Of a stretch of DNA of 64,000 nucleotides, positions 54,984 to 64,000 are shown piece after piece. Every line of letters begins with the position of its first letter. The first letter of the stretch is position 1. The DNA is taken from assembly GCA_030411725.1 (NCBI GenBank), contig MU839829.1, forward strand, positions 1,302,001-1,366,000, read 5' to 3'. The stretch is from Echria macrotheca. Its lineage: Eukaryota; Ascomycota; Sordariomycetes; Sordariales; Schizotheciaceae. A model generated the notes under the pieces. It saw nothing but the letters and a program-made list of their open reading frames with translations, did no database searches and was not told the DNA's origin. The position numbers and the translations under genes were made by a program.

Positions 54984-56888
54984 CTTGTATGTTGTGCGAA
55001 ACGACTTGTCTCGAAGGCGATGAGCGTGAACGGTAACGAGAATGTCAGAAACCGACAAATGATACGAATGCTGAGTATCTTGTCGCAACGATGGGATGAA
55101 CGAAAAGAAAGAGATGGGATGAACCAAGCTTGATTCCTCTTTTATATTATGGGGTTTGAACTTCCAAACCACAGGGCGACACACATTTACACAGCAACTC
55201 GTTGCCTCATTTCCAGGAGGCAACAAGGTACCATGCCGCAGATTGGCACATTGCTGACCGAAAGGTTCAAACAACACCAGCAGGCGATCACCGGTCGGTG
55301 TCGAGCTCCGCCATCGTCTCCACAAGAAATAGGGATAACCTAGGCGGACAAACGGCCACCGCTGGCGGCGAGGCGAGCGGGAGGCGCAAGGGAGTTGCCC
55401 ACTGAGGGGACGTCGGAACATCTTGTTGAGTTGCTGGCGGGTTTCAACTTCAAGTCGAAGACTCATAGCTGATAACCTGACTGTTCCGGGGGCGTATCAG
55501 AAACATCTCAGCCACTCAAGCCTCGGTATAGCCAAACCCATTGGCAGAAAACCGTCGTCCTCAGGCCCCGGGGCACTTCGGTCAACATCCCCGGGCGGTG
55601 CCTCAGCGATGGAGGTTAGCCCGAACCGGGGCTGCGAGCGGTGTGCGGTGAGAGACCCAAAAGCCGTAGTCTGAACCACTGGGGTCCTCCCCTAGAAAGA
55701 GGCGCCGGGCGTGCAACAAAAGGCTCGGGGGTCACGAGCGGAAGCCCATGCCGCAGTAAAGACGGACATGAAATCGGGCGGGTTTAGCCCTGATTTGCGC
55801 CCTAGAATGACTGTAATCTGTGTCTGCAATCAATCAGTTGGGAAAGTGGTTGAGGAAAGAAAAAAAAAGGGAATGGGGCAAGGGGTCCGCTGTCGGCAAT
55901 GCGGCTCTGCCCGTCTGCATGTGCAAGCCAGAAATTGGGGGAGGGGAATGACGCAGCAGGTGTGCATGCTCAGCAGTGGAAGCGGGGGTTTGTGTCGGCG
56001 ATGCAGCGACGCCGTCGCGATCCTCATGGCAAACTCCCACCCTCCAACCCAGCCTTGTTTGAAGCTCAATGACGCCCCGATCGGAATGGTTGACCGAACG
56101 CTTGTGGAGACCGACAGGCACACTCGAAGGCGCAGTCCAGATTGCGGGGCCTATTCCGTCCGAAGCGTCCTTCGTAGCGTCGGTGGAAGTTGTTGGGGAC
56201 TGCCCGGAGCCTTGCCCAAAGTCGGGCTCTCTGCCTGTCCAGTCCAAAAGCGCAAGCTCCAAACAAGGCTCTGACTCACTGCGACTCGGTCTCGACCGTG
56301 TCGGCATCAATCGGATTTTGACGGCTTTTTCGGGAATCGACAAAAAATATGGTGTTTTCCCGCTGGTGCAAAGCTGGCGCCATAGTTTGCAGTGCGTCCG
56401 TAAACCGGCGGTCGTGAGTCTGAGCGCTGGGCGACGACGGCCACAGTCGCGGGCGCGAAGGGCTATGGCATCCCGTTCGTCGTGGTCAACTCTCAACGGC
56501 GTTGTGCCCTCCCGCAATAGTTGTCATGTGGTCCCTATGATCACATCTCCTATAGTCAAGGCGATCGTGCCCTGAAAAGGGGAAGCTTGCTTCAATATGC
56601 TCCGATATGGCCCATGCGTCCTGAGCAGGACGATCCGGCATGATCCGGGCGTCGGGGACCGGAAGCATTGGTCATTTTGGGACAAGTCGGAGGACGGGAG
56701 TTGCCTTCCCTATCTCTGTTAGCCGTCGATCGCCTAGAGCATTGGCCCATTGACCACTACCGATGGTCTGATAGCTAGGGTTTGAAAGCAATGAATAGGC
56801 AAGGGCTCACGTGTAAGCCTCAACCATATATGGCAAGGCTGTGGGTAACTGCCCCTTTACAGCTCTCTCGATCTTCCCCATCCATCGT
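54984..56888. other. Gene-poor interval
   Basis: About 1.9 kb. Frames at 55834-56517 (-) and 56069-56575 (+) overlap on opposite strands; neither has a domain. Confidence 0.45.
55139..55146 (-). promoter_or_regulatory. TATA box for the 59-aa Cys-rich gene
   Basis: TATAAAAG on the minus strand, 156 bases upstream of the ATG at 54983. The spacing would put transcription start about 125 bases before the ATG. Confidence 0.5.
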
Positions 56889-57561
56889 CTAGTCCTTTTC
56901 CAAAAAACTCTTCAGACCATGGTACCGAGATTTGATAGATGGAGAACGAGAAAAGTAGGTGTCGTTGAGTTGCTGTTCTTTGTTCCAATAATCTTCCAGT
57001 GAGCAAAGTGAGATGTTGCCGCCCCGGCGGGGGGTGGATATCGTAGAGTTCCCAGCCTCGAGCGTGATAACCATGCTTTGTCGATCTTCCGAAGAAGCAG
57101 GGATTGCCGAACCTTAATTCAATGTCGATGCCTTGTCAAGGGAAGACGGTTGCTTTATAACTTTTTTGAACTGGATGAGGCTCTGCCGTGGTCTTGTTGT
57201 CCTACAAGGCGGCAACAGACCACCTGGTCAAACCATGCATGGCCAACATGGCAGCACACCCATTCGTGACATCGCTAGCCGGCTTGGAGGGCAAGGTGCC
57301 TTATGAATGTCGGTCATGATCTGGTATCCGTCTTTGGTAGACATGTTGCCATTGGCTACCTAGAGAGGTGCGGCTGAACATCCCACGCTTAACTACCGTG
57401 CTATGAGGACGTGTTGTGAGGGAGATGGTACCCCATGCCAATCCTACCGAAGCCACGGCCTGATAGGGGTATCGGACACGTCCCCCGGCGTACTCGATGA
57501 CCGTGAATGACCATGTCATTGGCAGAGCAGCAGGAGAGTGGCGCCAGTAAATGAAGGGCAT
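56889..57561 (-). pseudogene. Fragments of a possible membrane-protein gene
   Basis: Coding-like segments occur in several minus-strand phases. The last exon candidate (57112-56889) reads GSAIPASSEDRQSMVITLEA and later SLEDYWNKEQQLNDTYFSRS before a stop. It joins in frame to 57561-57360 (MPFIYWRHSPAALPMTWSFT; YPYQAVASVGLAWGTISLTT) if a 247-nt intron is assumed (donor GTAGCC, acceptor TTAAG). Together that gives about 141 residues with one or two hydrophobic stretches. Further upstream, to about 57.88 kb, more hydrophobic coding-like sequence exists (GLSTLAAIMVAVACWQRITS) but in other phases with no good splice site, which suggests a decayed gene or a missed exon structure. The family is not recognised; the C-terminal tail would be cytoplasmic if it is a multi-pass protein. 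Confidence 0.3.
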
Positions 57562-58464
57562 GACGGGATGCGTGTCATCTACCCTCAGGACACCGAGTGT
57601 TCCTCAGGCTTCGATATCCAATGTGGCTGCCCGAATCCCTCATGATGTGTGGCTGGTGCGGCGGTCCAGAGGTGAACAGTTGGGTCGCTTCTTTCGGGAA
57701 TGCCGCCAAGGCAGAGGAGGCCACATAAAGCGTTAAATAGCGCCGACCATAAAGTAGATGGCTGGTGATTCTCTGCCAACAAGCAACCGCGACCATGATT
57801 GCGGCCAGGGTCGACAGCCCGCTGGTGATGCCCATCTCCATCGTGAAAAGATGCTCAAGGAGACAAAATGCACAGTTGGGCAAGACTGAGGACTATGCTG
57901 TCTGCCACGACCGTCTCTGCCTCAGGCGGAAATCAGCTCGCGTGTCCACAATTTTTGAATCCCCCGCGTTGAAACGTGACCTGTCCGGGGCATCAGCTAA
58001 TTGTCGACGGCATGGTAGGACTCGGAAGTGCCGGCGGCTTTTCCGGTTGCCTCAGAGGGACCATTGGCGAATTCCAGAGGGAGTGTCGAAGCAACCCAGC
58101 TGAAAGTTCGCAAAGTTCGAGTCATCGGCAGTGGTGGACATGGACGAGAACGATGGAAGTCGTCGGCGATCCGCTTTGGGTGGATCGAAAAGTTAAAAAT
58201 GCGGAAGCCGTTGAAACGCACGTTTGTAATGTAGCGGGACAGGGGCCGCACGGACACAGCGGCAGGGAATCAGGGAATCACCACCTCGTTTCCGACCTGC
58301 GAACACAACGTCATCCCGCAATTGCTGTGCAGTGGCCTTTCTTTGTCGAGTCGTCGACCTCGTCCGACGGCCCTCTATTGTTGCTTTCCATCTCCCAAGG
58401 TCCGCGCCGGCCGCCGGCCACGAACAATCATTTTCCCCGAGTCCTCATGTCCCGGTAGCGCGCA
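57562..58464. other. Upstream region of PFA5
   Basis: About 900 bases: the left part holds the extra membrane-like fragment noted above, the right part is the PFA5 promoter and leader. No other feature is seen. Confidence 0.45.
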
Positions 58465-59832
58465 ATGGTGGCAATGGTGGGAGCTCGCCGGCCAGAGACG
58501 CGCTGGGTGACGCGCTTGATCCCCTTCCTCCTGGCAGGCTGCGTCGGCTTCTCGACCTATGTCTTTGTCAAGCGAATATGCAGTAGGTAAAACCTGATCC
58601 TCGAAAGCGCATACTGCTGACAGGGATACTCCGCAGTCGACTTCTATCTCAACACTCAGGGCCAATCTGGGACAGCCACCGGACTTCTCATCGTCTACTT
58701 CCTCTTCCTCTTCCTCATGCTCATAACCTACTTCCGAGTCTTCCTCGTCATTCAATTCAATCCAGGTGTCGTGCCGCTCGGGCCGCTTGCAGTCGAACAG
58801 AGGGCAAGGGAGAAGGAGGAACGGAAGAAACGAGGGAGATGCAGCACTCTGTGCAGGGGCTCGCACCAGGACGACCTCGAAGGCAATCGATACGAAGGAT
58901 ACTGGCCCGATCCCAACGTTGATAGCCCCGGCCTCGAACGTTTCTACAGCAAGGATATCTTTGTGTGCCACACGGACGGGCGACCTCGGTGGTGTACGTC
59001 TTGCTGCAACTGGAAACAAGACAGGACCTCTCATTGCAGCGAAATTAATCGCTGCGTGAAAAAGATGGATCACTATTGCCCCTGGGTAGGGGGTATAGTT
59101 GGTGAAACCTGTATGTTTCGGCATGTGCCGTCGCGCAGAAGGTATGCTAACACCGCCGCAGCATACAAGTTTTTCGTCCAGTTTACATTTTACACGGCCG
59201 CGTACTGTGGCGTTGTCATTATCGTTGCGGCTATCTGTCTCAAGTCTCTGAACCAGAATGGTCTCGGTGTCGACGGATCGGTCATTGGCGCCCTTGCACT
59301 GGCGTCTTTCTTCGGCGTCTTTACCTTTACAATGACAGCCACAGGTGTACGCTATATATGTGTCAACCTCACCAATGTTGATTATCTCAAGTCCAAGACT
59401 CTGGTTCATCAACTTGCGATACGGGTGCCGCGGGGTACACCTGCTAGTCTCGACTACGGCGTTATCACGTACCCGCTACCCAAGCCTAACACGCCCGACT
59501 CAACCCCGCCGTCGTCGGACCAGACGATTCCAAGGGAGACTCCGTCTCCGAGGGACCTTCTTGCGACACGTACGTTCGCTATCGTGCGGACAGAAAAGGG
59601 AGAAAATCCGTGGGACTTGGGCCATTACCGAAACTGGAAGTCTGTCATGGGAAATAACATTTTCGACTGGTTTCTGCCTTTCAGTCCGTCTCCCTGTGAG
59701 AGCTTTGAGAATAATGAAAGCTTTTATGAAATGGGACCGCTGGTCCAAGAGCTTCGGAAGAGATTCAATCTCCCAGAAATACCTATGAGCGAAAAGGGGG
59801 GTGTACAAATGGGTCGGGTTAATGGGCGGTAG
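58465..59832 (+). CDS. PFA5: Palmitoyltransferase Pfa5 (DHHC family, DHYC variant)
   Basis: Three exons, 58465-58582, 58637-59110 and 59162-59832, give 420 residues. Integral membrane S-acyltransferase. TM1 is in exon 1 (WVTRLIPFLLAGCVGFSTYV) and TM2 at the start of exon 2 (LLIVYFLFLFLMLITYF). The cytosolic Cys-rich domain has CHTDGRPRWCTSCCNWKQ, then CVKKMDHYCPWVGGIVGET: the catalytic motif is DHYC rather than DHHC, as expected for Pfa5. TM3 and TM4 follow (FFVQFTFYTAAYCGVVIIVA, VIGALALASFFGVFTFTMTA). The C-terminal tail has NPWDLGHYRNWKSVMGNNIF, the fungal form of the TTxE/PaCCT region. Intron 1 (54 nt, donor GTAGGT) keeps frame only with the second possible acceptor. Intron 2 is 51 nt and stop-free, so an unspliced reading also looks open; removing it restores GETSYKFFVQF. 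An alternative start is the Met three codons later. Confidence 0.9.
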
Positions 59833-60710
59833 CATACGGTCATCGGGGTGGGGACAAGGTATATGGGGCTATTCACGACACTTCAACAGATACCCAGCTT
59901 TTGTTTGGCATTTTAGCGACGGGTGGGGGGCTCATCATAGCGTTGGATTGGTTAGCTGGCTATTTTGGTAGGTTGCTATGGTAATGGTAATTGTGTAGTA
60001 GATCGTTCAGATGTATACGAGAGCTTTGCAGGCCAACGCGGGACTTTTGCCAGGCAATTGCTGGTGGGTGTTACTGTACTGTATCAGGTCATTGACTATG
60101 AGGTAGAAGAAATCTGTCCCATGTCAGTTTGATAGCTCGTCGTTCGCCGCGTGCGCAAGATCCTACGCGGCCGGCCGATTTCGGTGTCAAACCGGGGAAT
60201 CGTGCTTTACCACTTTAAGTGGGAGGGAGGAGGGAGGAAGGAGGGGTCCGACTGACACGGTCTGGGGAGGGCCTCTTTCTCTTTTGGTTTGCTGTCCGGT
60301 TGTCAATTAGCGGCAATACTCGAATAGGGGGTGGGGGTTGGGCAACAGCGGGATGACACGCTTGATAGAGGCAGAGAAGAATTTGAACGTGGTTAAAGGC
60401 GAGACATGGCTTGATGTTGGCTTTGCTGGGGCACCGGTAATCGGTCGCGTGGGAGTCCATCGGTTTAGATATGGCGGATGAGATCAAGGATAGGGGATGG
60501 GGCAGGAAGAGACAAAGACCAAGTGTAATGTACCTCACAGATGCGAAAGGGGTCCATGGTCATGACACAGCGCTGTGTATTATCCTAGCTACCTATTCCC
60601 CAACAAGCACAAGCCCGACGGCACAGAGAAAGAAGAGAGCCCATGGCATGGTCCTGCCACCCTTGGGAAACTAAAAGGCTACTACGGTATTGAAATCGAA
60701 GGGCGCCGTC
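59833..60710. other. Intergenic interval
   Basis: About 880 bases between the convergent ends of PFA5 and the small Cys-rich gene. No further feature is supported. Confidence 0.5.
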
Positions 60711-60930
60711 TTAAGCCGATTTACAGTCATCGCATTTCTTGTGCTCGCAGGTTTTGCCTGTGTTGTCATCGTTGAGGCATTTCTCCGACGATTGCGTGTT
60801 GATGAGTCCACCACACTTGCAACAAGTGAATTTGTTTGGGACAGGCCGCCGAGCTCGAAGGGGACTCTCGTTCCCGGACTCTTCCGGGGTGCCCTCCCTG
60901 TCGGCTTCGAGGTTCTGCTTTTCGCGCGCC
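60711..60930 (-). CDS. Terminal exon of a second small Cys-rich protein
   Basis: The minus-strand frame reads AREKQNLEADREGTPEESGN, then PVPNKFTCCKCGGLINT and SEKCLNDDNTG / KTCEHKKCDDCKSA before TAA. The FTCCKCGG start, spaced Cys and the closing C-x4-C-x2-C with His match the layout of the 54.8-kb protein. The frame has no Met before an upstream stop, so the start must be in an earlier exon. A good acceptor (CTGAC branch, then TGAATAG) ends at 60931, giving this exon 220 nt entering in phase 2. I could not place exon 1 with confidence; no clear ATG/donor pair in that phase lies within about 200 bases. The acidic lead and Cys-rich end suggest an intracellular zinc-binding protein. Function unknown. 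Confidence 0.55.
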
Positions 60931-63759
60931 CTATTCAGAAGCGTCAGTCCAGCGCCGCCGGGCAGGCAACATCGAGGGACGAAACCGACATGTCTCTAGC
61001 TTTGCGCGACGTGTTCACGGCTTTGAGGTAACTTTCTCTAGAGAGAAGAGTAGGAAGGATATGAAACTAGGGATCGAGAACCTTTGGCTGGTTTGCGTCG
61101 AGTTACCAGAAGACAACAGCTGCAACGACACACCATCGCAAGCTTTATAGAACGCCAGGACGGGAGAGTCCCGTCCAACACGCCTGGCAGAGCCGCAACC
61201 GTCCGTACTTGTCTCTGACCTCAAGATCATGGGTGACATCGGTCAGGGGAACTGGATCACATCAATCTCCGTCCTTGGGCACGGCGCCCGTCGGCTTGAG
61301 CGAGCAACAGCAAGACAAACATCGGAAACAGGTGGGATGCAAACGCGTCGCCCTCTCCGTGGTAGGGCGAGGTATCGCCATGGTTGGTTTGTTTTCGTCG
61401 AAGCGAGCGATAGCAGGGGGGCTAGCTCCACGCCGATGTCATCACATCAGTCTGTTCTTCTTCCAGAAGCCTCCGAAACAAGGTCTGCTGGGCGCTGGTA
61501 AGCCCGCGGTAAATGAGGGGGAAGGGTGGACAAGACAAAAACCGGCTTCATCACGGCTTGAGTCAACCGAAAACCTTCACCGCTCCCCACCAAGAAATGA
61601 GAAGCGTGATGCTCCCTTCCCGGGCCTGTAACGGTGCTCGAAAGATCCTGGGTCCGGGCTCTTGAGTGGTTGCGATGTTAGAGCTCATGTTTGCGAGCCG
61701 AACTTCAGGGGCATGTGGTGAAATGAAGGTGATGGACGTCGCGGTAGAGGCTATCAAATCCCGATCCAGCACTCGCAGCCTTGTCGGATCGCGCTCGAGA
61801 CTAGCAGCTCTGCGGCAAAGAGACCCACGGGTGGAGGGAGCGGGAGGGAATGCTTGCGGATGGAGCTTGGTGAACTGGCCGTGACCAACGTGACCACCTC
61901 CTTTCCTCCAAGGCGGAGTACTGAATCAGATGATCTCTGAAAGACGTGTGTTTTTCTGCATTCCGGCTCCCGAGAAAGCCCAAAGTATCGTGGCTAGTAA
62001 ACTGCCCGGTTAAGGGGGAGCGGTACACCCTCGGGTCGGAACTAGTATGGAAGACCATGAATCATGGAAGGCGCCTGAACGGCTTTTGCCCAAAGAGATA
62101 TCATTTCCTTCGACGCGGGGGTAGGGGGCTTTTCTTTGGGCGTGGGGCGATATCTGAGGGCGATGGCTCTGTCAGAGCCGGTTTCGGGAACATGAGCTGC
62201 AGGCACACTGCAGTAATCCGGTCCCAGCCTCGTCTCGCCAACACGGTTTGTTCCACCGAGATGTTGTTTCTTGGCTTCCATCCTGCCATATCAGTCCAGG
62301 CAGCCAATTCCGCCACTACCAGAGCCGCCGGACGGGACGGGCATGCGCAATGTATCGTGAACAAGGGAGGTTCTCGGGACAGGTTCGACGGTAGGATCAG
62401 ATCCGGCGGGAATGTGACAGGCGTGGGCTCAAGCGTCGAGCAGATGTGCACTTTGCTCACCGCAAGTCAGTCGACGACAGACACGGGGCCATGCCGGGGA
62501 AGCAGCAAGGTTGACAAGTGGGGATCCAAGGTGACAAACAAGGAAAAAAAGGGTCCTGGCAGACGATGCCGTGTCGATGCTCCGATGCCAGCTACGACAT
62601 GTCGTTGGCTGGAATTCGCCACCGAAACCGTTGCGTCTAGCGGTTCTTTAAACCAGTGGCTCGTGTACGGGAAGCGCTTCGACCTGTAATTTGCTCTTTG
62701 GGCGACGCAATCGGCCAGGGGTTGCCTCGTCAGGCTGGTGTAACCCGGGAATTGCGGGTGAGAGAAGGAGAGATGAGAAGGGACGGGGAATCCGCTCCTC
62801 ATTCATTACTAAATAGCGAGTGTTACCGAGGACTGGCCACTAGTTCTCTGGCTCACCCGTGCTTCTTTCTCCGGCATATCTCGCATGCGACGCTCTCTCG
62901 TCTATGCCTGTTTATTGACCCTCTGCATGCAAGCTTGACAGAGGCGTCTGTGTTGCAGGTTGCACACCAACACGATCTTCCCGATTGGGTCGAGGTCAGC
63001 CAGTTTCAAGCTTCAATCTCCGGTGTTTGTTGCTTTTGAACGACAAGTACGGCGGCTGTCCTGGGATACAGACCGGTATGGCAGAAGCTGCCATACCCCG
63101 TTGCCGACTAGTGGACGTCTAAATGCGGGAAGATCTGCCAACCTAGCCATCAGTCCATGCGCGGAATACAAACCGCCTACCTATAATGGCGCATACTTCC
63201 TCCTGTATGCCAGCGAAAGGGAGGGGTCGACTCCACGGATGTGTCAGTGCGGAGATATGCTTCCAAGTGTAGGCGGTTGCAAGTCTTCCTGACTGTTGAG
63301 ATCATGCGTCTCGCCGCCGGTGGCTGGCTGAGTGAGATATAAGAGGACAAGACTTCTTGTTGCGCCAGCCGCACCCGTCACACAGGGCCACCGCGCCAAA
63401 CTGCATGATACTAAGCCATGGATCTGGACGTGACATGATATATCGGGAAAGGAGCTTGTCTGATCGGACAACTAGCGCCGTTCAGTGGTTTGCAACTAGC
63501 AAACACGGCGCAGCTTGAGCTGCCGAGCTGCTAGCCACACGTGAGGGACGGGCCGCTGGTGATGGAGGTGCGGCTGGCAAGCAGAAGGGACGGCATGCAG
63601 GAGCTTCTGTAATCAGTCAGTCATGTTGCAGAGCTTGACGTGATCGCATTACCAACTAGTCTTCAACTTGCAGCAGACACCGCATCGTTACCTAACAATC
63701 TCGATGGTCGCTTTCGAGCAAAAGTCGTAGGAAATAGTAAGAAAAAGACGGAGCTGTTT
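60931..63759. other. 2.8-kb gene-poor interval
   Basis: It should contain the missing first exon of the Cys-rich gene at its left end. Long frames at 61946-62689 (+) and 62467-62802 (-) overlap and have no recognised domain. Confidence 0.45.
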
Positions 63760-63999
63760 TCAGCGGCTACATTGATTGGAGTGGTCTGAGAGAGCTCCCA
63801 TTCGAGGTGTTTGGGAAGCTGCTTTGCTTGTCCCGCGGATGTAACTTCCGCCGCCTCCGCCACTGCAGCCATGCTTGACTCTGATTGCCCGCAGCGCGGT
63901 CTGCACGGTCCACGCGACGCGATCGATAACGTCGAGCATCCACACATCGACTCTCGGCTCTCCCCTCTCCCCCGCCTTCCCTGCCGACCGACGACAAGT
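63760..63999 (-). CDS. Open frame at the right edge, probable partial gene
   Basis: The frame is open from the window edge to a TGA at 63760, 79 codons. It reads GERGEPRVDVWMLDVIDRVA and WTVQTALRAIRVKHG, then a five-Gly run and SYIRGTSKAASQTPRMG. The first half has strongly G/C-ending codons and protein-like composition, so it may be an exon of a gene extending past the window; a splice near the Gly run cannot be excluded. No domain is recognised. Confidence 0.33.
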   Translation of the reverse strand, partial: TCRRSAGKAGERGEPRVDVWMLDVIDRVAWTVQTALRAIRVKHGCSGGGGGSYIRGTSKAASQTPRMGALSDHSNQCSR

Positions 64000-64000
64000 G

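Noticed and set aside
58375..59412. 345-aa minus-strand frame opposite PFA5
   Set aside because: Exact antisense of a conserved palmitoyltransferase; a shadow frame.
60690..61031. 113-aa plus-strand frame with a membrane-like segment
   Set aside because: It is the antisense of the Cys-rich exon at 60711-60930; the Val/Leu run comes from Asp/Lys/Asn codons on the coding strand.

Overview
The window is nuclear DNA of a filamentous ascomycete, most likely a Sordariomycete and perhaps near the Sordariales/Chaetomiaceae (inference). The evidence is the gene structure: short introns of about 50-90 nt with GTATGT/GTAAGT-type donors and CTGAC/CTAAC branch points, no operons, dispersed CTAC/GTAG repeats, and proteins that match filamentous-fungal versions of UBP6, SHB17, LSB5, PAN3, LSM7, ASH1 and PFA5. 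I see no tRNA, rRNA, CRISPR array or intact transposon.

Layout. 1-4.6 kb: 3' part of the proteasome deubiquitinase UBP6 (+), two small minus-strand frames (one a single-pass membrane/coiled-coil protein) and an SHB17-type sugar bisphosphatase (+). 4.6-12.9 kb: no recognisable gene, but a 116-bp minisatellite in three copies. 12.9-14.6 kb: a Zn2Cys6 protein (-) with low-complexity arms. 14.6-29.2 kb: a 14.5-kb block with only weak small-ORF candidates. 29.2-45.5 kb: the gene-dense core, holding a SAM methyltransferase (+) with an 8-nt micro-exon, an F-box protein (-), LSB5-like VHS-GAT protein (-), FAF2/UBX2-like ER protein (-), PAN3 (+), LSM7 (-) with a GC-AG intron, and a 508-aa protein (+) carrying a C-terminal zinc-cluster motif. 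49-51.7 kb: the histone methyltransferase ASH1 (+). 52-64 kb: sparse again, with a small Cys-rich protein (-), fragments of a possible membrane-protein gene (-), palmitoyltransferase PFA5 (+), a terminal exon of a second small Cys-rich protein (-) and an open frame at the right edge (-).

Shared themes in the core are housekeeping: ubiquitin-linked turnover (UBP6, F-box, UBX2), ubiquitin/endocytic sorting (LSB5), mRNA decay (PAN3 for deadenylation and LSM7 for decapping/U6, convergent neighbours) and chromatin or transcription (ASH1, two zinc-cluster proteins). The more novel material is in the sparse blocks. Small proteins with a CC-x-C(G) start and later Cys pairs recur there; two look convincing (54.8 and 60.7 kb), one is weaker (19.98 kb) and one looks decayed (24.8 kb). 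Exon boundaries were worked out by hand from frame continuity, splice consensus and family expectations; no search or RNA evidence was available.
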